DNA from: Paenibacillus bouchesdurhonensis
GTDB lineage: Bacteria; Bacillota; Bacilli; Paenibacillales; Paenibacillaceae
Assembly: GCF_900155685.1 (NCBI RefSeq)
Contig: NZ_LT732548.1
Span: 3,526,686-3,590,685, forward strand
Length of the DNA stretch: 64,000 nt
Reading direction: 5' to 3'
The notes under the pieces were generated by a model. That model ran no database searches and was not told where the DNA came from. It saw only the letters and a list, made by a program, of their open reading frames with translations. Shown here piece after piece: positions 1 through 9,600 of this stretch. The translations under genes and the position numbers were made by a program. Position 1 is the first letter of the stretch. The number at the start of each line of letters is the position of its first letter.

Positions 1-126
1 ACGAAACTACCATATAATGAGACTTTTTGTTTCATTTGGAATTTATACGTAAAAATACGACGTGCTGATCAATTGCCTGAAGAATCCAAGCAGTTGACTA
101 ATTCAATAGATTACCTATATAGCTAA
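1..126 (+). CDS. C-terminal end of an unidentified protein (partial)
   Basis: The first frame is open from the window edge through 41 codons to a TAA at 124-126. A hairpin with a T run follows four bases later, which fits the 3' end of a real gene. The visible tail is rich in charged and aromatic residues (it ends ...SIDYLYS). I do not recognise the family, and most of the gene lies outside the window. Confidence 0.5.
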   Translation, partial: TKLPYNETFCFIWNLYVKIRRADQLPEESKQLTNSIDYLYS

Positions 127-129
127 TAC

Positions 130-156
130 AAGTCTATGAATTACTTTAGACTTTTT
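130..156 (+). terminator. intrinsic terminator after the partial gene
   Basis: AAGTCTA (130-136) pairs perfectly with TAGACTT (147-153) and runs into a short T tract. It closes the partial gene ending at 126 and insulates the lyase promoter downstream. Confidence 0.6.
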
Positions 157-206
157 ATAAATGATATTTGTTTTGCAATATTTTATATTATTTTAATTAA
201 AAACTA

Positions 207-235
207 TTGTAAATAATTACATTTATGTTTATTAT
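207..235 (+). promoter_or_regulatory. candidate sigma-A promoter of the PL11 lyase gene
   Basis: TTGTAA (207-212) and TATTAT (230-235) are separated by exactly 17 bases in a very AT-rich stretch, about 70 bases before the lyase start codon. The hexamers are imperfect. The placement just upstream of the CRE-like site supports the call. Confidence 0.45.
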
Positions 236-242
236 TTCATTA

Positions 243-256
243 TGTAAGCCCTTTCC
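243..256 (+). promoter_or_regulatory. degenerate CcpA operator (cre-like)
   Basis: TGTAAGCCCTTTCC matches 12 of 14 positions of the consensus TGWAANCGNTNWCA. It lies at the expected transcription start of the promoter at 207-235, where bound CcpA would repress. The second lyase gene in this window has a perfect site, so shared catabolite repression is plausible. Confidence 0.4.
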
Positions 257-303
257 TTTTAAGTAACAAAAATCATTTTAATTAAAATTAAGGAGGTTTG
301 CAC

Positions 304-2190
304 ATGAACTATTCTACGAGAATCACGGGAAGAAAATCAATGCAATGCTTTTTGGTACTTCTATTAGCGCTGCCTTTATTCCTCTTCGGAGGAAACTCTG
401 CCTCTCATGCAGCATCTGCCAGGCAAATGGAGTCGCTGAAGCGCGGCGTGGTTGCGGTAAAAGTTAATAGTGGAGTTTTTGTAAGCTGGCGTTTGTTCGG
501 CATCGAACCGGATAATATCGCCTTCAATCTTTACCGGGGAAGCACCAAAGTCAATGCCAGTCCCATTACAAACAGCACCAACTATATTGATCCGCAAGGG
601 ACTAGCAGCTCCACCTATACGGTAAGAGCAGTTCTGAACGGGCAAGAGCAAGCGGCTTCCGAGACGGCGAGCGTCTGGGGACAAAATTATTTAACCGTCC
701 CGATTCAGCAGCCGCCCGGCGGAACTACACCGGATGGGGTTGCCTATACGTACAGTGCAAATGATGCAAGTGTAGGCGATCTGGATGGGGATGGAATCTA
801 TGAAATCGTGCTCAAATGGGATCCTTCCAATTCCAAGGACAATTCCCAATCCGGCTACACGGGTCCGGTAATCATCGATGCCTATCGCCTCGATGGTACT
901 CGCCTATGGCGGATCAATCTTGGCAAGAACATTCGCGCAGGCGCCCATTATACACAATTTCTCGTCTATGACTTCGACGGGGACGGGAAAGCGGAAGTCG
1001 TATTCAAGACGGCTGACGGAACGGTGGACGGTGTTGGCAAAACGATCGGCAATGCAAGTGCGGACTACCGCAACTCCAGCGGGTATATCTTGTCTGGGCC
1101 CGAATTTTTGACGGTGTTTAAAGGAAGCAACGGCGAAGCTTTAACGACCGTCAACTATGAGCCGCCTAGAGGTACAGTTTCCGACTGGGGAGACAGCTAC
1201 GGCAACCGGGTGGATCGTTTTCTCGCCGGAGTCGCTTATCTTGACGGGCAGCGTCCAAGCTTCGTGATGGCTCGCGGATACTATACACGAACTGTGCTCG
1301 TTGCTTACAATTGGCGGGATGGAAAGCTCACCAAGCTTTGGACGTTCGATTCGAACGCGTCCGGCAACAGTGCTTATGCCGGCCAAGGCAATCACAGCCT
1401 TAGCGTCGCCGATGTCGATAACGATGGCAAAGATGAGATCATTTATGGCTCTGCGGTTATTGATGACAACGGCAAGGGGATCTACACGACAGGGCTCGGA
1501 CATGGCGACGCGCTTCATGTGAGCGACCTGGATCCTGACCGTGCCGGGCTTGAAGTATTCGGCGTTCACGAATCGACCAGCGCAGCATACGGGGCAGAAA
1601 TTCATAATGCCGCTACAGGTCAGATCTATTGGGGCATTCGTACCGGAGCGGATATCGGCCGAGGTCTTGCAGCGGACATCGATCCGCGGACAAAGGGGAC
1701 GGAGCTATGGGCTTCCGGCATCGGCCTCCACTCCGTAAAAGGTGTAAAAATCAGCGATGCAACGCCGAACTCCACCAATTTCGCCATTTGGTGGGATGGT
1801 GACTTATTGCGAGAGCTGCTGGATCATACTGGCGGAACGGGCAAAATCGACAAATGGAACTACAGTCAAAGCACCACGCAGCGATTGCTGACAGCTACCG
1901 GAACGGCGTCTAACAACTCCACTAAAGGCAACCCGAGCCTTCAGGCCGACATCTTCGGCGACTGGCGGGAGGAAGCCATCTGGAGAACTGCTGACAATAC
2001 TGCACTGCGGATCTACACGACGACTGACGTGACTCCCCACCGCATCTATACTTTAATGCATGATCCCGTTTACCGCTTGAGTGTGGCCTGGCAGAACGTT
2101 GCCTACAACCAGCCTCCGCATACGGGATTCTATCTCGGCGACGGGATGAGTTCACCGCCCAAGCCAAATATTTATCTGCCAGGTAATTAA
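304..2190 (+). CDS. secreted rhamnogalacturonan lyase, polysaccharide lyase family 11
   Basis: Cleaves the rhamnose-galacturonic acid backbone of pectin (rhamnogalacturonan I) by beta-elimination outside the cell. The protein (628 aa) starts with a signal peptide: basic residues, a Leu-rich core near residues 15-27 and an Ala-x-Ala-like site near 35. The mature part shows the PL11 signature of calcium-binding loops, seen as DLDGDG, DFDGDGKAEV and DVDNDGKDEI, and ends in the family's conserved QNVAYNQPPHTGFYLGDG block. Length fits B. subtilis YesW/YesX (about 612-620 aa). The ATG at 304 sits 7 bases after AAGGAGG (290-296); an in-frame TTG at 298 is too close to that site. It is very similar to the lyase domain of the gene at 28759. 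Endo versus exo action (YesW versus YesX type) cannot be decided by eye. Confidence 0.9.
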   Translation: MNYSTRITGRKSMQCFLVLLLALPLFLFGGNSASHAASARQMESLKRGVVAVKVNSGVFVSWRLFGIEPDNIAFNLYRGSTKVNASPITNSTNYIDPQGTSSSTYTVRAVLNGQEQAASETASVWGQNYLTVPIQQPPGGTTPDGVAYTYSANDASVGDLDGDGIYEIVLKWDPSNSKDNSQSGYTGPVIIDAYRLDGTRLWRINLGKNIRAGAHYTQFLVYDFDGDGKAEVVFKTADGTVDGVGKTIGNASADYRNSSGYILSGPEFLTVFKGSNGEALTTVNYEPPRGTVSDWGDSYGNRVDRFLAGVAYLDGQRPSFVMARGYYTRTVLVAYNWRDGKLTKLWTFDSNASGNSAYAGQGNHSLSVADVDNDGKDEIIYGSAVIDDNGKGIYTTGLGHGDALHVSDLDPDRAGLEVFGVHESTSAAYGAEIHNAATGQIYWGIRTGADIGRGLAADIDPRTKGTELWASGIGLHSVKGVKISDATPNSTNFAIWWDGDLLRELLDHTGGTGKIDKWNYSQSTTQRLLTATGTASNNSTKGNPSLQADIFGDWREEAIWRTADNTALRIYTTTDVTPHRIYTLMHDPVYRLSVAWQNVAYNQPPHTGFYLGDGMSSPPKPNIYLPGN

Positions 2191-2217
2191 TACTCTGCAG
2201 TCATGCCGTCAACGCTT

Positions 2218-2246
2218 AAGAGAGGGAGGGTAGAATCCTCTCTTTT
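2218..2246 (+). terminator. intrinsic terminator of the lyase gene
   Basis: AAGAGAGG (2218-2225) pairs perfectly with CCTCTCTT (2237-2244), followed by TT. It lies 28 bases after the lyase stop codon. Confidence 0.65.
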
Positions 2247-2298
2247 GCATATTCAAATGCTGATTAATCCATTCTAAATCATAGAAAGGAGAATCATC

Positions 2299-3696
2299 AT
2301 GAACCAATTACGCCAAGTCCCACCCTCGCCGGAGGTTACTGCTTATTTAGTTAATGAGTTTCAAAGAAACTGGAAACCAGCCGGCTTTACCTATAACCAG
2401 TTTCTGATCGCCAGGGGTTACCAGAACCCTGCCCATAACCATCCGGGGATGGATGACCATGTAACAGGCATGCCTCCTGCGGGGGCCGAGCTGATCCATA
2501 CGCCGCGCAAACCGGTTACCGGGGAGCTGAACGTCAAGGTGCTTCTCGTTGATTTTTCCGACATGCCGGGTACGCTTTCCAAAGAGCATTATGAAGACTT
2601 GCTCTTCTCCCGCAGTACCCACACAACCGGCAGTATGGCGGATTATTATGACGAGGTCAGCCGTGGGCTGGTACAAATCCACGGCGAAGTGCATGGCTGG
2701 CTCAGAATGCCTCAGGCCTACAGCTACTACACGAACGGCAACTCAGGTCTCACCGATAAGCTCAACCGGGAATACTATCCGCGGGATGCCAGAAAACTCG
2801 CTGAGGATGCTGTCGATGCCGCTCTGGCCCACGGTGTTTCTTTTTCTTCCAATCTGGATGCCCTGGACAATGGTACGATTACGGCGTTATTTATCGTCCA
2901 TGCCGGACGCGGAGCTGAAAAAATCCTTCCGCCGCTGAGTGGAAATCACATTTGGTCCCATAAATGGCAAATGGTCAATCCCAAAGAAGTTGCCTCGGGG
3001 CTTACCGCCGTTACTTACTTAATGGTGCCTCAGGAAGCTCTGCTCGGGGTGTGCGCGCATGAGCTTGGGCATCTGGCTTTCCAATGGGATGACTTCTATG
3101 ATCCGAACTATGGTTCGGACGGTGATCATTGGGACGGCAACGGGATGTGGGATGTGATGGCCAGCGGCTCCTACGCCGGCAGGGAGATGCGTCCGGTTCA
3201 TCCGGCAGGGCTCCATAAACTGCAGCATGGATGGATTGAAGACGAGAAGATTCATCAAAGCCGGAGCGGGCTGACGCTGCTCCCGGTGACATCGGCCGAT
3301 GGCAAAGTGGTCAAAATTAAAGGGCCGGGTTACGCGAGCAATCAATATCTTCTGCTGGAGAACAGAATCCGAGAGAAATTCGACGGTGAACTGCCGGGCG
3401 AAGGCCTGTTAGTATGGCGAATCGATGAGGATCGTGATCAAACGAGAAGCTCTGCACCCGGCATGTATCTGATTCAGGCGGACGGAAATGAGGACTTGAA
3501 TGATCCGAATGACCGAAATAGCGGTGATCGGGGCGACCCTTTCCCGGGAAGCAGCAACAAGACGGAGGTTTTGGATCATGGAAATATATCCACATCCTTT
3601 CCAGGACAGCCATCGGGTATATCGCTGAAGAATATTGCCTATGACCCGGAAACGAAGGAAATTAAGCTTGATATCGAAATTGAAGAGAGGACATGA
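2299..3696 (+). CDS. M6-family (immune inhibitor A-like) zinc metallopeptidase
   Basis: A 465-residue protein with the zinc motif HELGH at residues 254-258 in the M6 context VCAHELGHLAFQWDD. M6 peptidases are usually secreted proteases that degrade host or competitor proteins. An N-terminal region precedes the catalytic domain (about 75-330), and a short C-terminal part holds a QYLLLENR-like strand and a WRID segment. No signal peptide is visible: the N-terminus (MNQLRQVPPSPEV) is polar. The start follows AAAGGAG at a normal distance and no better upstream start is apparent. It may act inside the cell or leave by another route. It is a single-gene unit between two terminators. Confidence 0.75.
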   Translation: MNQLRQVPPSPEVTAYLVNEFQRNWKPAGFTYNQFLIARGYQNPAHNHPGMDDHVTGMPPAGAELIHTPRKPVTGELNVKVLLVDFSDMPGTLSKEHYEDLLFSRSTHTTGSMADYYDEVSRGLVQIHGEVHGWLRMPQAYSYYTNGNSGLTDKLNREYYPRDARKLAEDAVDAALAHGVSFSSNLDALDNGTITALFIVHAGRGAEKILPPLSGNHIWSHKWQMVNPKEVASGLTAVTYLMVPQEALLGVCAHELGHLAFQWDDFYDPNYGSDGDHWDGNGMWDVMASGSYAGREMRPVHPAGLHKLQHGWIEDEKIHQSRSGLTLLPVTSADGKVVKIKGPGYASNQYLLLENRIREKFDGELPGEGLLVWRIDEDRDQTRSSAPGMYLIQADGNEDLNDPNDRNSGDRGDPFPGSSNKTEVLDHGNISTSFPGQPSGISLKNIAYDPETKEIKLDIEIEERT

Positions 3697-3712
3697 TAAC
3701 TAGATAATAAGA

Positions 3713-3759
3713 TCCGGCTTTCAGCGGTTTGCTTGCTAAAGCCGGACTTTTTTTATTTT
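3713..3759. terminator. shared intrinsic terminator between convergent genes
   Basis: TCCGGCTTT (3713-3721) pairs with AAAGCCGGA (3738-3746), followed by a long T run on the plus strand. It ends the metallopeptidase gene. The T run overlaps the stop codon of the convergent MerR reading frame, so it probably serves mainly the plus strand. Confidence 0.75.
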
Positions 3760-4398
3760 TCAACCGCAAAAGACTCGGCCGCTGCCGCAAGATAGTACGC
3801 CAGCCCTGTCTGCTGCCCTTCAAGCATCTGCAAATGAAACGAATCGCTGAGGAAAAAACGCGTCTGCGCCGCAAAGTCTTGAGCCGATACGGCATGGCCG
3901 TGACGGTTCATAAAGTCCAAATGGCTGCGGATCAGCTGCCCAACTTCCGGGCTGCTATGCATGACGCCCGTTTGTAAATTCCGGGTGTGCATTGTGCTCT
4001 TCCAGAGCTTCCCGCCATTCTTCCTCGTTGGCAAAGCCTTTAAACAACTCCGAATTATCCATAGGTTCTCCCTTCTCCATACAATGAATGGACTGCCTCA
4101 ATGTGTCAATGACTGTCCGCAGCCTGTTCTGTTTAGCCAGAAGCAGGTTCTCCTGCTGTTTAAGAACGGATAAGCGTTCAAGCTCTCGTTCGAGAAGCTG
4201 CTTGATCTGTTCCAGCGGAAATTCCAATTCGCGGTAGAACAAAATTTGCTGCAATCGTTCCAGCTCCTCTTGTCCATACAAACGGTACCCTGCTTCACTA
4301 ATCTCTCGCGGCAAGAGCAGGCCGATTTTATGATAATGATGCAGCGTCTTGAGCGTTACGCTGGACAGCGAAGAGACCTCTTTTACCGTGTAGAGCAT
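3753..4398 (-). pseudogene. frameshifted MerR/TipAS-type transcription activator
   Basis: Two overlapping frames make one gene of the Mta/TipA type. The upstream frame (4398 to 3955) encodes the MerR helix-turn-helix (VTLKTLHHYHKIGLL, GYRLYGQEELERLQQIL) and dimerisation coiled coil. The downstream frame (from about 4034 to 3753) encodes the end of a TipAS drug-binding domain (SSPEVGQLIRSHLDF to the C-terminus). Aligned from memory with Mta, the residues after the conserved Trp match in length if the reading frame changes near 3960-3990, around the residues NAHPEFTN, consistent with a one-base indel. The sensor domain also lacks about 45 residues before that Trp. Such proteins normally sense drugs and activate efflux genes, so this copy is probably dead, unless the shift is a sequencing error. 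The ATG at 4398 has AAAGGAGG upstream. Confidence 0.7.
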
Positions 4399-4420
4399 TC
4401 AGCTTCCTCCTTTCAATTCC

Positions 4421-4451
4421 ACTTTACAGCCTCCCCTAACAGGAGAGTCAA
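4421..4451 (-). promoter_or_regulatory. MerR-type promoter with 19-bp spacer
   Basis: On the minus strand TTGACT (4451-4446) and TAAAGT (4426-4421) are separated by 19 bases instead of 17. The spacer holds an imperfect inverted repeat (CTCCT...AGGGGAG). A 19-bp spacer with a dyad is the hallmark of promoters twisted open by MerR-family activators, so the regulator gene was probably autoregulated. Confidence 0.65.
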
Positions 4452-4459
4452 GGCCGTAT

Positions 4460-4501
4460 TTACTAGCATGCGTATATCGGCCGTGTTACTGGCATGCGTA
4501 C
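4460..4501. repeat. short direct repeat next to the MerR promoter
   Basis: TTACTAGCATGCGTAT (4460-4475) recurs as TTACTGGCATGCGTAC (4486-4501), 26 bases apart, with 14 of 16 bases identical. It could be a small duplication or a second regulator site between the promoter and the transporter relic. Confidence 0.4.
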
Positions 4502-4519
4502 CCCATTCATGACCGGTTC

Positions 4520-4660
4520 ATGAGTTTATCCGGCTTGCTGAAGGAGGCGATCTCAATAGGCGTCGTCTACGGACTGGCGGGATTATATTTTATTGCGGGA
4601 TTAATGATCTTGCTTCTTCCATCCCGCTTAAACAAAAATAAAGGAGCGTCGGCTTACTGA
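4520..4660 (+). pseudogene. relic of a membrane transporter C-terminus
   Basis: Forty-six codons read MSLSGLLKEAISIG..., followed by a clear hydrophobic helix (VVYGLAGLYFIAGLMILLL) and a basic, Lys-rich tail before TGA. This looks like the last helix of a major-facilitator or similar exporter. There is no ribosome binding site before the ATG and no upstream part. It lies divergent from the broken MerR regulator, whose relatives usually control a drug exporter. It may be what remains of that exporter after a deletion. Its stop overlaps the stop of the convergent acetyltransferase gene. Confidence 0.45.
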
Positions 4661-5526
4661 TCTTTTTTCCACTCCTCATGGGCTTTTAGGGCTTTCGACC
4701 ATAATTCGTCCTTCTCAAGCTGGCTGAAGTGATTCAGCGATTCGCCGAATACATCGCTCAATAGTTCAAACCATTCGGAACGGTGGGTAATTTCACTTTT
4801 GGCCAGTCCATGCTCATCACGCCTGCTGTATACGCATCCTCTGAGTTCGTTGCTGGCAGCCTTCTCCCTATTGCGAAGCAGCAGCATATCGATCCATGTA
4901 GAATCGGGAGACGAGCTTAAATAGAGATGCTTTGGAAGGAATTCATCTAAATTACACACCGGCATAGCATCAATATCGACGCCAAGAAAAGAACCCTCGG
5001 GGTCATGATCCAACCGCCAGCCTGAGGTATTGACAGAGGACCGAGCAAGCTGATAGGTATGAAAACCCTGTTTATGCACACCCAATCTAAGCGGAATAGG
5101 CTCATACGGCATGTCGCCTAATCCCACATCGACCAGCCATTTTGCTATTCCGGCATGCTCGTTATCGGGTTGCTCTTTAGTCGGAGTACTTACGGATAAA
5201 GATAAGTGATAGGAATCGATTCTCGGTTCTTGGCCATGGGACTGCACACCGGCGCGGTGCAAGGACACCTCGTATCCAAGTGCACGCAGCAGAAGACTAA
5301 ATGCCCCGTTGAGATGGAAACAGTATCCGCCTCCGTGATGGGCAATATGCCGGATCAGCCCTTCAGAACCTATCGGGACTGGCTTGCCGGCAAAGATATC
5401 AATCGTTTGCCAAGCAATTCTCTCAACGTGGGCACTATGCAGCGCAAATAAGAATTCTATCGTCGGCTGCTGACGCTTCATGCCTAAACGCCGCAAATAC
5501 TCATCAGTTTGCTGTAATGTTAACAT
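4654..5526 (-). CDS. arylamine N-acetyltransferase
   Basis: Transfers an acetyl group from acetyl-CoA to aromatic amines or hydrazines in the cytoplasm. The catalytic triad can be placed: Cys69 in HHGGGYCFHLNGAF, His107 in DSYHLSL and Asp133 in WLVDVGLGD. The length (290 aa) is typical. The gene ends convergently with the transporter relic and shows no other operon partner except the small membrane-anchored protein upstream, 30 bases away. Likely roles are detoxification or tailoring of a secondary metabolite. Confidence 0.85.
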   Translation of the reverse strand: MLTLQQTDEYLRRLGMKRQQPTIEFLFALHSAHVERIAWQTIDIFAGKPVPIGSEGLIRHIAHHGGGYCFHLNGAFSLLLRALGYEVSLHRAGVQSHGQEPRIDSYHLSLSVSTPTKEQPDNEHAGIAKWLVDVGLGDMPYEPIPLRLGVHKQGFHTYQLARSSVNTSGWRLDHDPEGSFLGVDIDAMPVCNLDEFLPKHLYLSSSPDSTWIDMLLLRNREKAASNELRGCVYSRRDEHGLAKSEITHRSEWFELLSDVFGESLNHFSQLEKDELWSKALKAHEEWKKDQ

Positions 5527-5556
5527 GCTCTCACTCCGCGTTTCCTAAATGTCAGC

Positions 5557-6084
5557 CTATTCATCGGCTCTAATATTAATCTCTTTATCTATTTCAAGCG
5601 AAATGGTCTCCGTGTGACGCCGTCCTTCGTTGTCCTCCCATGTGATCTCTAACGCTGTATTCTCATAGTTCGTCCTGTCCTTTTCTAGCTCGCTATAAGA
5701 ATATGGCCCCGTTAGGGACCCAATATCCTTGACATTATCCAAAATCGAAAGCGCTCCGTTATTGGAGTGAAATTCATTGGCATAGACGACTTCCTTCTCG
5801 CCCTGACTACTTTTTTCATAAAACTTATATTCGAAAAAAGTACTCTGACTAAGCCCCGATGGATCACCCTTATAACTTAAAGAGGCATGGCCTCTTAAAA
5901 TCTTGTCCGCAGTTATTATAATTTTATAATCGTGCACATCCCAAGCTTCGCCCGTTCCATGAAGGGAATACAAGCTTACATCTGAATTGACTGCCACCTC
6001 GGCATCTCGATCCAGAAACAAGTACAGCCAAAGGAGATTGGAAATAACAATAATGCCAGCTAAGAGAAAAACGGTTTTCTTCAT
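5557..6084 (-). CDS. small membrane-anchored extracytoplasmic protein, unknown
   Basis: 175 residues. An N-terminal hydrophobic helix (residues 5-24, FLLAGIIVISNLLWLYLFL) is followed by a polar domain with alternating beta-like segments. No lipobox Cys follows the helix, so it is probably an uncleaved anchor. I recognise no family. The start follows AGAAGGAT. It lies upstream of the acetyltransferase on the same strand with 30 bases between them, so the two may be cotranscribed. Confidence 0.6.
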   Translation of the reverse strand: MKKTVFLLAGIIVISNLLWLYLFLDRDAEVAVNSDVSLYSLHGTGEAWDVHDYKIIITADKILRGHASLSYKGDPSGLSQSTFFEYKFYEKSSQGEKEVVYANEFHSNNGALSILDNVKDIGSLTGPYSYSELEKDRTNYENTALEITWEDNEGRRHTETISLEIDKEINIRADE

Positions 6085-6300
6085 AATCCTTCTCCATCCA
6101 ATATGAATTCTGTATCAACAACGTATTCTTCACGCATTTAGTTCGTACTCATTAAAGATCAACGTATTTCAGCTTTCGATGTCGAACACACTTAAATCAT
6201 ACCAGGTATATGAGTAAGTGCAATGAATGACGACAAAACCAGTCCGATCTCTGTATATCATTTATCCATTCCCGGATATCGTCAGAAGTCCAATAAATAA

Positions 6301-6333
6301 GCCCCCAAGCATCATATTAATGAGCCTGGAGGC
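6301..6333 (-). terminator. probable terminator of the siderophore operon
   Basis: Read leftward, GCCTCCAGGC (6333-6324) pairs with GCTTGGGGGC (6310-6301) over ten pairs, two of them G-U, and is followed by TTATTTATT. It lies about 85 bases after the mbtH stop. The rest of 6085-6418 holds only the promoter region of the gene at 6084 and no gene that I can see. Confidence 0.5.
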
Positions 6334-6418
6334 GTGATATGAAATTATACAATGCTTTGCAGTTGCATCGCGCTCGGAATGCCTCTGAGCCTCTTTCTAA
6401 GCTGGCCGAACTGCATCG

Positions 6419-6637
6419 TTATACAGTATCTACCGCTGCTGCGTTTTGCAAGGAAAGAGGGCGCATATCCTTCCACATCGATTCAATATAATCTACACAG
6501 GCTTCGCGCGTACTTTCTCCGAAGACCACCTTCCAGCCCTCCGGCGCTTGAATGAAGGCGGGCCAGAGAGAATGCTGCCCCTCGTCATTTACGAGCACCA
6601 AATAATCGCTGTCCGTCTGTTCAAATGGATTTGCCAT
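6419..6637 (-). CDS. MbtH-like NRPS adenylation chaperone
   Basis: A 72-residue protein with the full MbtH signature: NPFE at residues 3-6, YLVLVNDEGQHSLWP, PEGW and WKDMRP. MbtH-like proteins bind adenylation domains and are needed for their folding or activity. It begins 12 bases after dhbF and is the last gene of the siderophore operon, so DhbF is its likely partner. Confidence 0.93.
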   Translation of the reverse strand: MANPFEQTDSDYLVLVNDEGQHSLWPAFIQAPEGWKVVFGESTREACVDYIESMWKDMRPLSLQNAAAVDTV

Positions 6638-6649
6638 GTTCCCATCCCC

Positions 6650-9600
6650 CTAATCCTGTTTTACTTGCGAGTCCCATCCAGCCTGCAGCTTCGCCAGCAG
6701 CACCCGGCCAATCTCCTCTAACGGGCCCGGCTGGCAAAGATCCTTATGCCGACAAGCGATGTCATGCCTTTCGATCTGCCCTCCGATATAAGGAGCCCAC
6801 ATCTCCGGCTCGATCGGATCAAACCAGTCCGGAATAATCGTCGAATGAAAAAACAGAAGGTTTCCCTCAAATTTTTCAGGGACGAAGACGCTGAGCAGAC
6901 GCACCGAGTTTTCATACGTATTTTTTAGATTTAAAATAATTTCTTCATCCAGGCTTGCCAGGGCGCTGCCATCACTGCGCAAAATCTCGATCGCCCGGGC
7001 AATATTCAGCGGACCGTCCTTGATTGAATCGGGATCATAGCCGCCTAAGGCGAGCAGCGCGATCAAAGCCTCATCCTCACTGGCTTCGCCGCGCAGCGGC
7101 AAATAGTGGCTTGGAAATGCATCCAGCATCGCTAAAAATGCCACTTCCTCACCCTCGCGCTGCAGCTGCACTGCCATGGCTTGGGCGACGTTCCCCCCGA
7201 ATGACCAGCCTAGCAGCCGGTAAGGGCCCTTCGGCTGAACCGAGCGAATTTGGGCTAAATAATCCGCCGTCATTTCCTCCAGCGTTCTTGGATACTGCTC
7301 TGCCTCCGCTATGCCTCGTGCCTGCAGGCCATAGATCGGGTAGTCCATGCCGAGATGCTTCATGAGACCTGCATAGCACCAGCTCAGCCCCCCTGCAGGA
7401 TGAACGCAAAACAGCGGAATTTCCCCGCCCTCGGCGCGGAGCGGAAGCAGCACCTGCAGTGCGCTTCCTCCCTGATCCGAGTATAGCTTCTCGGCAAGCC
7501 CCGCTACAGTCGGAGCCTCGAAGAGCAAGCCGATACCCAGTTCTCTCCCCATCGTTTCGCGAACCCGGCTCATTAAACGTACAGCCAGCAGCGAATGGCC
7601 GCCAAGCTCGAAAAATCCATCATCGATGCCGACGCGCGGCAGGCCAAGCACCTCAGCGAACAAATCGCACAGCACCTCCTCCTGAGGGGTTCGCGGGCCC
7701 CGGCCGTCCGCCAGCAGGCTGAACTCAGGCGCTGGCAGCGCCTTGCGATCCAGCTTGCCGTTCGGTGTAAGCGGAAGCAAATCGAGTTGAATGAATGCCG
7801 ACGGCACCATATACTCCGGCAGAAGAGAAGCTGCGTGACGGCGCAATTCGGCCGGGATGATATCGGCCGAGCAGCCTGCCGCCACAATATAGGCTGCAAG
7901 GCGACTGTCCCCCGGCTGATCCTCCCGGGCGATGACAGCAACCTGCTCCACACCAGGATAGCTGGACAACACCGCCTCGATCTCTCCCAGCTCGATGCGA
8001 AAGCCTCGAATTTTGACCTGCTGATCGCTCCGTCCCAAATAATCGAGCATACCGTCTGGCAGCCGTCTCGCAAGATCCCCGGTGCGATACATCCGGGAAC
8101 CTGGAGGGCCGTACGGATCTGCGACAAAACGATCCGCCGTTAAATCAGGCCGTCCCCAGTAGCCTTGTGCCAACCCCTCGCCCGCCACGTACATCTCTCC
8201 GATAACGCCGGGAGGCACTGGCTGCAAGGAGGAATCCAGCACGTAGACTCGTAGATCGGGGATCGGGCAGCCAATCAGACTGCTTCCACCCTGGGAAATA
8301 CGATCGTTGTTCAATTCAAGATAACTGACATGAACAGTCGTCTCCGTGATTCCGTACATATTGATCAGCTTCGGTGCTTGATCGGAATGACGCTCATACC
8401 AATCCTTCAGACGGCCAAGCTCAAGCGCCTCGCCTCCGAAAATCACATAACGCAGAGCCAAAGCCTGCCCTAACTCGACATTGTCCCGATCCGCCTGCAT
8501 GAGGCCATAAAATGCTGACGGCGTCTGATTAAGCACCGTAACATGCTCCTGCACCAGCAATTGTAGAAATTGCGCAGGCGATCTGCTGATTTCATGCGGC
8601 ACGACAACAAGCCGCCCGCCATGAAGCAGCGCTCCCCAGATTTCCCATACAGAGAAATCAAAGGCATAAGAATGGAACAGCGTCCATACATCTTCCGCCC
8701 CGAATTGGAACCGGCCATCCGTAGCGCTAAATAACCGGAGAACATTACCGTGCGGTATAACCACGCCCTTTGGCTTGCCTGTCGAACCGGAAGTATATAT
8801 CATATATGCCGGGCTTAACGGGGTTAAGATGCCTTTCCTTTCCTCCTTGCGCGGATTTAGCGCAGAGCTGGCACGCACGCGTTCCTCCAAATCTGGATCG
8901 TCAAGCACAATCTTCGGAACCCGCAGCGTACCCGGCATTCGATCGGCCGCCTGCGTGTTAGTAATCATATAAACCGGATTCGCATCCTCGACCATCCACT
9001 CCAGCCTGTCAGCCGGATAATCCGGATCAAGCGGAAGATAGGCCGCCCCAGCCTTCAATACCGCCAGCAGCCCTACGACGAGCTCCAGGGAGCGCGGCAG
9101 CGCAAGGGCCACCATCTGCCCTGTGCTTACTCCGCCATCGATAAGCAAATGTGCTAGTCGGTTCGCTTCGGCGTTCAATTGCTCATAGCTTAGCGCCCGG
9201 CCTTCGCATACGGCTGCCACCGCCTCCGCATATGTTGCCGCCTTGGTTTCAAATAGCGCAATTAGGCTTGTATCAGCCGCTTCTGGATCTATGCCTTGGC
9301 TTGCTTCACTGATCGTTTGCCGCGATCCTGCTGCCTCCATCAAGAAGGCTTGGCGCTCAGCCGGCGTCAAAATATCCACACTGCCCATAGCCTGTTCCGG
9401 CTCCTGCGCCAGCGCCTCAAGCATCTGCGCATAGCGATAGGCAAAAGCTTCTACGGTTTGCGGTTCATATAAATCCTTGCTGTACTCCAGCAAACCGCTC
9501 AGCCCATGAGGTGCCCCATTTGAGCCTCGCCGTTCAGTAAGCTCAACCGTAAGATCAAACTTCGCCGTTCCTGAACTTACCAGCTCCAGCGACGCAGCCG

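Noticed and set aside
4444..4653. Intact small membrane protein gene opposite the MerR regulator
   Set aside because: No ribosome site before the ATG and only one terminal helix; treated as a relic.
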